This document shows positions 15,266 through 24,215 of a DNA stretch of 31,423 nucleotides, piece after piece. Where the stretch lies: NCBI GenBank assembly GCA_002436505.1, contig DJML01000051.1, forward strand, positions 1 to 31,423, given 5' to 3'. A program made the position numbers and the translations under genes. The first letter of the stretch is position 1. The number at the start of each line of letters is the position of its first letter. Origin of the DNA: Bacteroidetes bacterium UBA6491 (lineage in GTDB: Bacteria; Bacteroidota; Bacteroidia; NS11-12g; UBA9320). The notes under the pieces were generated by a model, which was not told where the DNA came from, did not search any database, and saw nothing but the letters and a program-made list of their open reading frames with translations.

Positions 15266-17638
15266 CTAATTCTTAACAATCCGGGCGGTAACAGTTGAAT
15301 TGTCAAGATAAATCCGAAGGAAATAAATCCCCTGACGATATCCTGTAAGATCGACGGAAGACGCCCCCTCCTCAACTGTGTTGAGTAACACCCCTCTCAC
15401 ATCCATAACTTCAACCATCCTAACCTTTTCCTTCTCAGATCTGACATTGAATACGCCGTCAGAGGGGTTCGGATAAACCGTCACCTGTGTTGATGACACC
15501 TTTAGATAATTTCTTGTGGAGACTTTCATACTCCCTTGTCTGAACATCACTCCTCCCCTGTTGTTACCTATGAGAATGTCCGGGATCGTGTCACCGTTCA
15601 GATCACCAAAAACCGGCCTTGCGTAGGAGCCAAAATCTGGCAGCGAACTGTAACTTTGGGTGAGCTCATTATAAAATCCTATCGGCGATTTTTTAAATTT
15701 CCCGGTGTAGTTGTCTTCGACATCTGTAAAAATGTAAACGTTTCCATGTGCTCCTCCTACAATAAATTCACGCTTACCATCACCATCAAGATCTTGTAAA
15801 GAAGGATGAGCCAAACCATCCCCTACCTGCATAAACGTATCAATAAACTCTCCATTCGGTAATTCAAAAGTTACCCAGGCGTATCCGCTGGACATTACCC
15901 CACCGAAAGTATCAACCGCAAGCTCAAAATCAGGAACGTTAGTAGTGCTGATATTGCGGTAGTATCTGGTTTTTCCGCTCAAAGTACCGAGCAACATATC
16001 TATCTTTCCATCGACATCTACATCTGTAAAATAAGGAGAGACAACACCGCCTGAATTGATACCGAACGCTTTGTCTGACAACAGGGATGTTTCCCAAACC
16101 CCGCCGTTCTTAATCAGTTGGTAAAGATGCAGATCCCCTTTGTAATCTCCGAAGATCAATTCAGGAGTCCCATTTTCATTAATATCTACGATCGTAGGAA
16201 CGATCCATCTGAATCCTTTAGATGCAAGCCCAAGGAAATCCTGGTCGACCAGTTTGAATACCGGCTTCGCTGACGTACCTGTATTTTCATACAAGAACAG
16301 GCGATCTGCAAGATCTCTTGTAACATGATGACCGCCGGTAGAACTTAAGATCAGATCAAGGTCTTTATCATCGTCATAATCCCAAAGTATCGGCGTGTTT
16401 ACGGATCCATGATCTACCATCTCACCGACGAATGCGTTGTTCTTGCTGTATTCAAAGGTTGGCAATGCATTGGAACCCGTATTCTCATACAGTTTTACGT
16501 TATTGAACTCATCGATCCATAAATAGGATAATTTATCGGTGGTGTTGGGTGCGATCATCAGATCCTTTACCCCATCGCCCGTCACATCCATCATAAAAAC
16601 ACCCGGAAAAATATTTACCTCTCCAGGATTTGTTGCAGATGGATAATCGGCAGTCCAGGATATAATGGTATCCAAACGCGCATCAAGGTCTTTCTTGCCG
16701 TTTTCCAGAAATAAGATATTCTCAAAACCAGAGTTGCCCAGGATCAGGTCCATATCCTGGTCGTTGTCAGCATCATAAAGCAATAACACAGAACCTCCGC
16801 TATGCTTTTTCTTAAGATATCTGTAATACTTACGTGAGCACCATTTATAGCGCTGCAGTGTAATACTGTTTGCGGTATCCACAGATTCGACAAAGTCTCC
16901 CCAGCAAAGATCTGCTTCTTCAAATATCGGAGAATCAAGTGACTGCTTGGTTTCTTTGCAAACATTCAGAAAAAGAGAGACTCCCTGTCCGCTTTCCTGT
17001 AATGTAAGGAAATCAACGTCACCATCTCCATCAACATCTTCAATGGCCGGTATACTCGATTTACTGCAATAGAGTTCTACATGATTCAGGATAAAAAAAG
17101 TGTCTTCCCACCAAAAGGTATCTGTGTTAAAGTTATATGCCGATAACGATTCTGAGACCAATTCTAACTGCAGGTGTTTATCCCAGCTTTGGGTAACGTT
17201 GCGATACAATGCACTTGCCTGAGTTCTGTTTGATCTTAGCCAGAGATCTTTTTTGCCGTCGTTATTGTAGTCCTTGGTCACGATCCAGCCGTCAATTTCA
17301 GGAAACAATTCCTCATATTCAGGAGCATGGGAATAATTGCCTTTACCATCGGAAACCAGAACCACGATGTTATTGTCCGCCCTGTCATACATCAGGAGGT
17401 CATCAATACCGTCATTATTTACATCCAGCGGATGCAATTGCGGGGCATTCAATCCTCCTGCAGTTGCAAGGGCAAGTGTATCGCCGTTCACATCCAAAAA
17501 CAACGGCGCAACCCCATCCCTGAAAGACATCACCTGCGCACTTGCGATAAGATTGATGAACATTACAGAAATGAATGTGGATGCAAATAAATATAACGCT
17601 ATATATTTTTGTTTTACTTTGTTTCCCATGTTTATCAT
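15266..17638 (-). CDS. Large FG-GAP/VCBS-repeat protein with T9SS type A sorting domain
   Basis: A 790-residue secreted protein. An N-terminal signal sequence (about 1-35, ending INLIASAQV) is followed by about ten FG-GAP/VCBS-type repeats with calcium-loop motifs: DVNNDGIDDLL, DYNNDGKKDLW, DVDGDGDVDFL, DADNDQDMDLI, DVTGDGVKDLM, DYDDDKDLDLI, DVDVDGKIDML, DLDGDGKREFI, DLNGDTIPDIL. These build an integrin-alpha-like beta-propeller. The final 72 residues (from VTVYPNPSDG at 719) are a T9SS C-terminal sorting domain ending in RIVKN, so the protein is exported across the outer membrane and probably fixed to the surface. Adhesion or polymer binding is a family-level guess. ATG at 17638 is chosen for its GAGG ribosome-binding site; a second ATG lies at 17629. 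Confidence 0.93.
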   Translation of the reverse strand: MINMGNKVKQKYIALYLFASTFISVMFINLIASAQVMSFRDGVAPLFLDVNGDTLALATAGGLNAPQLHPLDVNNDGIDDLLMYDRADNNIVVLVSDGKGNYSHAPEYEELFPEIDGWIVTKDYNNDGKKDLWLRSNRTQASALYRNVTQSWDKHLQLELVSESLSAYNFNTDTFWWEDTFFILNHVELYCSKSSIPAIEDVDGDGDVDFLTLQESGQGVSLFLNVCKETKQSLDSPIFEEADLCWGDFVESVDTANSITLQRYKWCSRKYYRYLKKKHSGGSVLLLYDADNDQDMDLILGNSGFENILFLENGKKDLDARLDTIISWTADYPSATNPGEVNIFPGVFMMDVTGDGVKDLMIAPNTTDKLSYLWIDEFNNVKLYENTGSNALPTFEYSKNNAFVGEMVDHGSVNTPILWDYDDDKDLDLILSSTGGHHVTRDLADRLFLYENTGTSAKPVFKLVDQDFLGLASKGFRWIVPTIVDINENGTPELIFGDYKGDLHLYQLIKNGGVWETSLLSDKAFGINSGGVVSPYFTDVDVDGKIDMLLGTLSGKTRYYRNISTTNVPDFELAVDTFGGVMSSGYAWVTFELPNGEFIDTFMQVGDGLAHPSLQDLDGDGKREFIVGGAHGNVYIFTDVEDNYTGKFKKSPIGFYNELTQSYSSLPDFGSYARPVFGDLNGDTIPDILIGNNRGGVMFRQGSMKVSTRNYLKVSSTQVTVYPNPSDGVFNVRSEKEKVRMVEVMDVRGVLLNTVEEGASSVDLTGYRQGIYFLRIYLDNSTVTARIVKN
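17604..17611 (+). promoter_or_regulatory. Candidate -7 box for murF
   Basis: TATTTTTG, an exact TAnnTTTG match inside the first codons of the divergent FG-GAP gene, about 79 bases before the murF ATG. No -33 TTG is visible and the tract is T-rich, so support is weak. Confidence 0.2.
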
Positions 17639-17689
17639 CTAGACCTCACAATGTACCTAAAAGTTGCATTGCTTGGTTACGAAATATCA

Positions 17690-18994
17690 ATGAATTTAGC
17701 TGAATTTTACAAATTAATAACCAAACAGGGATTCCAGTTCTCAACTGATACCCGTCTATTAAAACAGGGCGATGTCTATTTTGCTTTGACAGGACCCAAT
17801 TTTAACGGAAATAAGTTTGCCCAACAGGCTTTGGAAAGCGGAGCTTCGTATGCCGTGGTTGATGACCCAGACCTGGAAGGAAAGCCGGGGTGCATTAGTG
17901 TTGAAAATGTGCTTCAATTCATGCAAAAACTGGCCAGGTACCACAGGGATCAGTTTGATATTCCTGTGCTTGCGATCGGTGGCAGTAACGGGAAAACGAC
18001 CACCAAAGAGCTTATTTTATCCGTGCTTTCTCAAAAATACAAGGTCCACGGTACCGCCGGCAACCTGAACAATCTGATCGGTGTGCCGGTCACATTGCTG
18101 AAAATGCCTGCAGACACTGAAATAGCAGTAATAGAGATAGGCACCAATACCTTCGGGGAAATAAAAGATCTCTGCAATATTGTTGATCCGGATCATGGGA
18201 TAATCACTAATATTGGTAAGGAACACCTTGAAGGCTTCGGAGACCTGGAAGGAGTGGCAAGAGAAGAAAGTGAACTCTACCTGTATCTAAAGAAACGCGG
18301 TGGGATTGCTTTTGTAAATAACGAGGACGACCACCTGCAGAGAATGTCCGTAACAATTGAAAGAAGGCATACCTATGGTATTAGAGATAACGCTGATTGT
18401 CAAGCGGAAGCTGTTCAGGTCATGCCAAATATCTCACTTAAACTTGGCGACAAGGAGATCCACTCCAAATTATTCGGCGAATACAACCTTTCAAACATTA
18501 TGGCTGCCATTGCGATCGGCAGATTTTTCGAGGTAAACGATGCCCAGATCAAGGAAGGTGTCGAATCATACGTACCTTCCAATAACAGATCAGAGATTCG
18601 GCAGATCGGCACCAACACTGTTATTCTTGATTCGTACAACGCAAACCCTTCAAGTATGGAAGCTGCGATGAACAGTTTTGCCAAACTTAAAGGATACCGA
18701 AAGATAGTCGTACTTGGAGATATGTTCGAGCTTGGGAAACAGGCAGAGGTCGAACACATGAACATAGCCCGGTTAGCTGCAGAAAATAGATTTGATCAGA
18801 TCATCCTTGTAGGTGAATGGTTTGCAAAACAAGCCGGATCGATCGGGGCAAAAGGATTTGAGAACATCGACCAAGCCATCACCTACTTGAGGGGGCAGAA
18901 CCTGAAGGATAGTTGGATGCTTGTAAAAGGGTCCAGAGGGATGAAAATGGAGAGAATCATGGAGATCTGGGACCCTTCGGATGCTATAGCATAG
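17690..18994 (+). CDS. murF: UDP-N-acetylmuramoyl-tripeptide--D-alanyl-D-alanine ligase MurF
   Basis: A 434-residue cytosolic ATP-dependent ligase that adds D-Ala-D-Ala to UDP-MurNAc-tripeptide, the last cytosolic step of the peptidoglycan precursor. The N-terminal UDP-binding domain has STDTRLLKQGDVYFAL, the ATP loop is GGSNGKTTTKE (Lys-102), and the central domain has TAGNLNNLIG, EIGTNTFGEI and NIGKEHLEGFG. The C-terminal domain has LDSYNANPSSMEAAM and VLGDMFELG. Start: the open frame reaches 17609, but only the ATG at 17690 gives the family's normal N-terminus (MNLAEFYKLI); earlier codons overlap the divergent gene. It stands alone rather than in a dcw cluster. Its stop overlaps the convergent 18984-21059 gene by 11 nt. 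Confidence 0.97.
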   Translation: MNLAEFYKLITKQGFQFSTDTRLLKQGDVYFALTGPNFNGNKFAQQALESGASYAVVDDPDLEGKPGCISVENVLQFMQKLARYHRDQFDIPVLAIGGSNGKTTTKELILSVLSQKYKVHGTAGNLNNLIGVPVTLLKMPADTEIAVIEIGTNTFGEIKDLCNIVDPDHGIITNIGKEHLEGFGDLEGVAREESELYLYLKKRGGIAFVNNEDDHLQRMSVTIERRHTYGIRDNADCQAEAVQVMPNISLKLGDKEIHSKLFGEYNLSNIMAAIAIGRFFEVNDAQIKEGVESYVPSNNRSEIRQIGTNTVILDSYNANPSSMEAAMNSFAKLKGYRKIVVLGDMFELGKQAEVEHMNIARLAAENRFDQIILVGEWFAKQAGSIGAKGFENIDQAITYLRGQNLKDSWMLVKGSRGMKMERIMEIWDPSDAIA

Positions 18995-21059
18995 CCCGGT
19001 AATTCTTTATAAGGATCGCACCAAGATTTTTATGTGGGGGTATATAGTCATAAAACTTCTCCATTACACCGTTACCTTTAGATTTCATGCGTGTTTCAAG
19101 TTGTGCCCAGAACACTTCCCAGTCGAGGTCCTTGCCCAGCCTGAGCCATTCGTTCAACAGGAATATCATGTCGTCATTTACGCGCATGGTTCCAACTTGC
19201 TTTGAAGATATGATCTGTGCATCAGGAGAATAATCCAGTACTTTGGATATGTTATTGAAACCGCCGCAAGATCCCAGGATAATGACCTCCGCATTTGGGG
19301 TCAACGATTCGATGGCAACACTTACATAATAGCTGTGTCCTCTGTGAATGACGATATCAGGATACCGTTCTGATCGTTCAAAGAAGGCTTTGATATCATC
19401 TTGACCCGCATATTCATGCGTTGGTTTATTGGCATATATCACCACCTTTTTCCCCCTTACGGATGAGATTATCACATAATTTTCTTTATCCTCTATCTTC
19501 CAGTTCGGGTGCCTGAAAGTGTTAATGAAAGATGCATAAGAGGCATATCCGTCTTCATCGTCAAAAAAGAAATGCTGCTGAATATTCACATCTGCCTTGA
19601 AGAGTTCTGATGAAGGTACGGAAGCGGTCACATGCAACTCAGAAGCTAATATTTCGTTGTTAATATCCAGGTTAAAAAGGGCCAGCAACAAACTGTATAT
19701 CCTGTCACCTTCAACGCTTGTATAGCGGACTTCCTCATATCTTTTACGCAAGGTGGATTCAAACAAACTCCTGTTTGCTTCATTTTCCAGACTTCCATAG
19801 GTGTCTGCAACGGCCACTGCCGCTTCAAGGTTATTCTGAGATTTCTCCAGTCCTCCGATAAAATCCCGGAAGAGTGCATTCTTTTCCCACTCCTCCATTC
19901 CTTTCATCCATTCAGAAAGGGTGTTGTAATTTGCACATTGACGGATAAAGGTTCTGAATTTATTCATCCCCATACTGTGCAGAAATTCGTATGGAGATGT
20001 TCCGTTTAATCTGGAAACCAATCTTTTATAGAGCCCGAGGAAGGAAGAAGTGTAAACTTCTGCGTCGCCATAAACGATCATGGAATACAGTTCCTCTGCA
20101 GAGGCCCTCGGTTCATCAACAGAAGCAAAGCGAACGGCATCGGAGGACTCATGAAGTTCATTGATCTTGCGAATATTCTTCAGTGACATGAACGTGAGTT
20201 CATCGTCAACGGAATAATCGCCCCAGATCTCACTTCGAACCCTCAGTTTGATCAGATGCCGGTATAATTTATCGTCCTGTTGCACAAGTTCTTCTGCTTC
20301 CTTAATGCTCAGTCTTTTGTTCTGAATGTCGTCGATAAGGAGATAAACTTTACTATTGGACCCAAAAATGGAGTGCAATTCCTTCATGAGTGTTATCACA
20401 GGTTTACCGGTCACAATTTTTATATCCCTGCCCACGGAATTCGACTGCCCCATATAAAATTTAACATGAAGTGGGGCGTGCATTGCCAGTTTATCGAGAA
20501 TATCGTAAGTATATGACCTTCCCCGAAAATCATTGTACTGCCGCAGTAATTCACTTGGGGCAGCATAAGCAGCATGACTCAGCACTTCGTAAGCATAACT
20601 TTTATCAGCATAAAAGGGTATGATCTTTATTGCCGTAATGACATTTGCCTTCAGAATTGATCTTATCCTTTCCGAATCACTGATCTCCTGCACGTGAATT
20701 ATCAGATCAAAGTATGTCTCGTATGTTGAATAAAGGTGAAAATTTGTTCTATTCACCTTTGCCAGATGATCTTTAAGCTCAAGTAAAAGATGTTTTTTGT
20801 CCAGGTCACGAAGGGAAGATCTCATTATATTGGACTGGATGCGATTTACATCTTCAATATAGACCCTTGTGGCTTTTTCTGTTTGAAGGGGTGAGTTGAG
20901 CTTGATCTCATTATCATAAATACCGTCATATCCGTCAATCCTTTGTTGCTCAGCATCAACCACATCGTTTGATTTTACCAGAAAGTCAGTTTGCCCAATG
21001 GAAAGTTGGGCACTTGCTACCAGCAATAGGATCAATAAGGTTAATACTTTCAATTTCAT
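18984..21059 (-). CDS. Exported protein of unknown family with caspase-like His/Cys pair
   Basis: A 691-residue protein with a signal peptide (MKLKVLTLLILLLVASAQLSIGQ). Residues about 30-490 look mostly helical, charged and repeat-poor, and match no family I know. The C-terminal part (about 500-690) looks alpha/beta. It contains a strand ending in DIVIHRGHSYYV (His-575) and, 23 residues later, a strand ending in EVIILGSCGGF (Cys-598). A hydrophobic strand, then His next to Gly, then a hydrophobic strand ending in Cys, is the layout of clan CD peptidases (caspases, CHAT, gingipain, separase). The usual 'HG' order is 'GHS' here, so assignment is tentative and activity unproven. No T9SS sorting domain is present. 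Its ATG overlaps the TrmH-like stop by 4 nt (ATGA), implying translational coupling. Confidence 0.85.
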   Translation of the reverse strand: MKLKVLTLLILLLVASAQLSIGQTDFLVKSNDVVDAEQQRIDGYDGIYDNEIKLNSPLQTEKATRVYIEDVNRIQSNIMRSSLRDLDKKHLLLELKDHLAKVNRTNFHLYSTYETYFDLIIHVQEISDSERIRSILKANVITAIKIIPFYADKSYAYEVLSHAAYAAPSELLRQYNDFRGRSYTYDILDKLAMHAPLHVKFYMGQSNSVGRDIKIVTGKPVITLMKELHSIFGSNSKVYLLIDDIQNKRLSIKEAEELVQQDDKLYRHLIKLRVRSEIWGDYSVDDELTFMSLKNIRKINELHESSDAVRFASVDEPRASAEELYSMIVYGDAEVYTSSFLGLYKRLVSRLNGTSPYEFLHSMGMNKFRTFIRQCANYNTLSEWMKGMEEWEKNALFRDFIGGLEKSQNNLEAAVAVADTYGSLENEANRSLFESTLRKRYEEVRYTSVEGDRIYSLLLALFNLDINNEILASELHVTASVPSSELFKADVNIQQHFFFDDEDGYASYASFINTFRHPNWKIEDKENYVIISSVRGKKVVIYANKPTHEYAGQDDIKAFFERSERYPDIVIHRGHSYYVSVAIESLTPNAEVIILGSCGGFNNISKVLDYSPDAQIISSKQVGTMRVNDDMIFLLNEWLRLGKDLDWEVFWAQLETRMKSKGNGVMEKFYDYIPPHKNLGAILIKNYRAML

Positions 21060-21586
21060 AACAATTTACTCACAAGGTGCCAAAGCACCATTCCGGTCGA
21101 TACGGACACGTTCAACGAATGTTTTGTCCCAAATTGTGGAATTTCAACCAGAATATCGCACAGATCTACCAAATTCTGATCAACACCGTCTACTTCATTA
21201 CCCACAATTACCAACCACTTCCCCCCTTGTATGGGCGCCCAATCCTGCATTGATATGCTGGAATCCGTTTGTTCCAGTCCTACAACCGTATACCCTTCTT
21301 CTTTCAATTTTCGTACCACTTTGTCAGGGTCACTGACATGTTCCCAGTTAACAGCCAGTTCAGCACCAATGGCTGTCTTGGTAATTTCACGATGAGGTGG
21401 GGTTGCAGTTATGCCGGCCAGGTATAATTTATCCACATTCAGGGCATCTGCAGTGCGAAAAGCAGCGCCTACATTCATCATGCTCCGCACATTATCAAGC
21501 AATAATACAATGGGGAATTTTTTCTGTGCTTTAAACTCATCCACAGAAACCCTGTTTAGCTCTATATTCTTTAATTTGCGTGCCAT
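21056..21586 (-). CDS. TrmH/SpoU-family RNA 2'-O-methyltransferase
   Basis: A 176-residue SPOUT methyltransferase without the extra N-terminal substrate domain. All three motifs are present: motif 1 NVGAAFRTAD (Asn-38, Arg-44), motif 2 LVIVGNEVDGVD (about 125-136), and the knot motif 3 IPQFGTKHSLNVSVSTGMVLW (149-169, Asn-159). It uses S-adenosylmethionine to methylate a ribose 2'-OH; tRNA position 18 or another tRNA/rRNA site are options, and sequence alone does not decide. The ATG at 21586 faces mutS across 22 bases. It is translationally coupled (ATGA) to the 691-residue exported protein, a functionally surprising partner. Confidence 0.95.
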   Translation of the reverse strand: MARKLKNIELNRVSVDEFKAQKKFPIVLLLDNVRSMMNVGAAFRTADALNVDKLYLAGITATPPHREITKTAIGAELAVNWEHVSDPDKVVRKLKEEGYTVVGLEQTDSSISMQDWAPIQGGKWLVIVGNEVDGVDQNLVDLCDILVEIPQFGTKHSLNVSVSTGMVLWHLVSKLL

Positions 21587-21608
21587 ATTTGAATCAGAAT
21601 CCGGGTCA

Positions 21609-24215
21609 TTGGCAACAAAAGTAAATAAGGATAAGGAAACGCCACTTATGAAACAGTATGCTCAGATCAAAGCAAAGCATCCTGGAGCATTGTTATTGTT
21701 CAGAGTTGGCGATTTCTATGAAACGTTCGGGGAAGATGCCATCGTTGCATCAAAGGTACTTGGGATAGTGCTTACACGTCGTGCGAACGGGAAGGCATCT
21801 CATATTGAACTTGCCGGATTTCCGCACCACTCACTGGACACTTATCTGCCTAAATTGGTTAGAGCAGGACATCGCGTAGCCATATGTGATCAGCTCGAAG
21901 ATCCAAAAGCCACTAAGAAAATTGTTAAAAGAGGGGTTACTGAACTCGTTACTCCCGGTGTGACACTTAACGATAAGGTTCTGGAATCAAAGCAGAGCAA
22001 TTACCTGGCAGCGATCTACAAGGAAAAAAATGAAACAGGGGTTGCCTTCCTTGACATTTCCACTGGAGAGTTTCTCGTTGCACAGGGAAGCAAAGATTAT
22101 ATCGACAAACTGCTTTCCGGACTGAAACCTTCAGAGATCATTCATTCCAAGAAATGGCCCGCAAAAGAGAGGGAGTTACTTGCAGAGAGCTATTACACTT
22201 ACACTCTTGACGACTGGATATTTGGCATTGAATTTGGCTATGAACGTTTGCTGCGTCATTTCGGGGTGCAGAACCTGAAAGGTTTTGGGATTGAAGACCA
22301 GGAGAAAGCCGTTATTGCTGCCGGGGCATGCCTCTATTACCTTGAACAGACGCACCACCACATGGTGGACCATATTAGTACCATCAGCAGGATTGAAGAA
22401 GAACGATATGTGTGGATGGACCCGTTCACTGTAAGAAACCTCGAGATCATTTATTCGCTTCACCCACAGGGAAAATGTCTCCTTGATGTTCTTGACAGAA
22501 CTGAATCTCCAATGGGCGGACGTCTCCTAAGAAAATGGCTTGTTCTTCCTTTAAAGGAGAAGGAGGCCATAATGAAAAGGCAGCGGATAGTGGAACAGTT
22601 GTTTGTGGACCGCGATCTGCGTGAGCAACTGATCGAGCCTCTGCAGCAGATTGGAGATATTGAAAGGCTCGTTTCCAAACTTGCCGTTCAACGGATAAAC
22701 CCAAGAGAGATCCGACAGATGGTAAAGGCCCTCGAATGCGTTTCGGTCTGTTACGAACTTTTGATCAACAGCAATGGCGAGATCAGTAAATATGGGGAGC
22801 AACTCAACCCGTGTACCGGTCTGCGCGAAAAAATAGAAAAGACGATCGTCGATAATCCGCCGTTGGCCGTCAATAAAGGATCGGTAATACGGAAAGATGT
22901 GGACGAAGAGCTTGATTCTTTAAGAGAGGTCGCCTTCTCAGGGAAGGATTACCTGGCCCGGATTCAGCAACAGGAGAGTCAGCGCACCGGGATACCCTCT
23001 CTTAAGATCGCTTTTAACAATGTATTCGGATATTATATAGAGGTTACCAATACCCACAAGGACAAGGTCCCGCCTGAATGGGTCCGAAAACAAACCCTTG
23101 TGAATGCCGAAAGATACATTACCGAAGAACTGAAAGAATATGAGGCTAAAATATTAACTGCGGAGGAAAAGATAGGCGAAATTGAGACTCGGATATTCAA
23201 TGAACTTGTACAGTATGCACAGGATTATATCTCTCATTTCCAGATCAATGGCCGTATTATCGGACAACTTGACTGTCTGTTGTCCTTTGCCCGTGTTTCA
23301 GAACAGAACGATTACCACAAACCTGAAATTGATGACTCGTACGTACTTGCCCTGAAGGATTGCCGGCATCCGGTGATCGAGAAGCAACTTCCGTCAGGTG
23401 AAAGTTATATACCGAACGATCTGGTGCTCAACAATACGGACCAGGAGGTGATCATTCTTACAGGACCTAACATGTCAGGAAAATCCGCTTTGCTGAGGCA
23501 AACCGCTCTCGCCGTGCTATTGGCCCAAATAGGATGTTATGTCCCGGCAAAACATGCACATATTGGCATAGTTGATAAGATCTATACCAGGGTAGGTGCT
23601 TCTGATAATATTTCGCAGGGTGAATCCACATTCATGGTTGAGATGACAGAGACAGCAAGCATTTTGAACAACCTGTCAGCGAGAAGCCTCATCCTTTTAG
23701 ATGAAATTGGTCGGGGTACCAGTACTTTTGACGGCATTTCTCTGGCCTGGTCAATTGCCGAATACATCCACCTCCATCCTACCAAAGCTAAAACTTTATT
23801 TGCAACACATTACCACGAACTCAATGAACTGGAAAACCAGTACGACGGAATTGTGAATTATCATGTTACTACCAAGGAAGTAGGTAAAAAGGTCATTTTC
23901 CTCAGGAAAATTAGGAAGGGTGGATCTGAGCACAGTTTCGGAATCCATGTTGCACAAATGGCCGGTATCCCTGCACAGGTTGTAAAACGAGCAGAAAAAG
24001 TACTTGAACAACTGGAAGGAGACAAAGCAAACCTGACCGGAAAAGAGAGTGTACGTAAACTGTCTTCGAACGATATTCAACTACAGCTTTTTCAAATAAA
24101 TGATCCTAAGATCAGGTTATTGATCGAAGAATTGAACAAAATCGACACAAATGCTATTACTCCTATAGAAGCATTGATGAAACTTAATGAGATCAAAACC
24201 TATCTTGATGAATAA
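21609..24215 (+). CDS. mutS: DNA mismatch repair protein MutS
   Basis: Recognises base mismatches and small loops and recruits MutL. The TTG at 21609 is chosen: it yields an 868-residue protein beginning MATKVNKDKETPLMKQY, the usual Bacteroidota N-terminus, and puts the mismatch-wedge motif at Phe-36/Tyr-37/Glu-38, the same numbers as E. coli. The next ATG (21648) would cut 13 residues before the conserved TPLMKQY; the open frame back to 21411 only reads antisense through the TrmH-like gene. Walker A is GPNMSGKS (619-626), followed by the STFMVEM signature, Walker B LILLDEIGRGTSTFDG and TLFATHYHELNEL. The stop overlaps the subtilase start by 8 nt. Full length, no damage seen. Confidence 0.97.
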   Translation: MATKVNKDKETPLMKQYAQIKAKHPGALLLFRVGDFYETFGEDAIVASKVLGIVLTRRANGKASHIELAGFPHHSLDTYLPKLVRAGHRVAICDQLEDPKATKKIVKRGVTELVTPGVTLNDKVLESKQSNYLAAIYKEKNETGVAFLDISTGEFLVAQGSKDYIDKLLSGLKPSEIIHSKKWPAKERELLAESYYTYTLDDWIFGIEFGYERLLRHFGVQNLKGFGIEDQEKAVIAAGACLYYLEQTHHHMVDHISTISRIEEERYVWMDPFTVRNLEIIYSLHPQGKCLLDVLDRTESPMGGRLLRKWLVLPLKEKEAIMKRQRIVEQLFVDRDLREQLIEPLQQIGDIERLVSKLAVQRINPREIRQMVKALECVSVCYELLINSNGEISKYGEQLNPCTGLREKIEKTIVDNPPLAVNKGSVIRKDVDEELDSLREVAFSGKDYLARIQQQESQRTGIPSLKIAFNNVFGYYIEVTNTHKDKVPPEWVRKQTLVNAERYITEELKEYEAKILTAEEKIGEIETRIFNELVQYAQDYISHFQINGRIIGQLDCLLSFARVSEQNDYHKPEIDDSYVLALKDCRHPVIEKQLPSGESYIPNDLVLNNTDQEVIILTGPNMSGKSALLRQTALAVLLAQIGCYVPAKHAHIGIVDKIYTRVGASDNISQGESTFMVEMTETASILNNLSARSLILLDEIGRGTSTFDGISLAWSIAEYIHLHPTKAKTLFATHYHELNELENQYDGIVNYHVTTKEVGKKVIFLRKIRKGGSEHSFGIHVAQMAGIPAQVVKRAEKVLEQLEGDKANLTGKESVRKLSSNDIQLQLFQINDPKIRLLIEELNKIDTNAITPIEALMKLNEIKTYLDE
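21616..21623 (-). promoter_or_regulatory. Candidate -7 box for the TrmH-like / 691-residue gene pair
   Basis: TACTTTTG on the minus strand, an exact TAnnTTTG match, located inside the first codons of mutS. Transcription would start near 21610 with a ~24-base leader. No -33 TTG is evident. Confidence 0.3.

Noticed and set aside
15266..17638. FG-GAP protein as a RHS/Tc-type toxin component
   Set aside because: It has VCBS-type repeats but no RHS core or toxin tip; it ends in a T9SS sorting domain and stands without toxin-complex neighbours.
17609..17689. N-terminal extension of MurF by 27 residues
   Set aside because: The extra residues overlap the start of the divergent FG-GAP gene and are absent from normal MurF N-termini.
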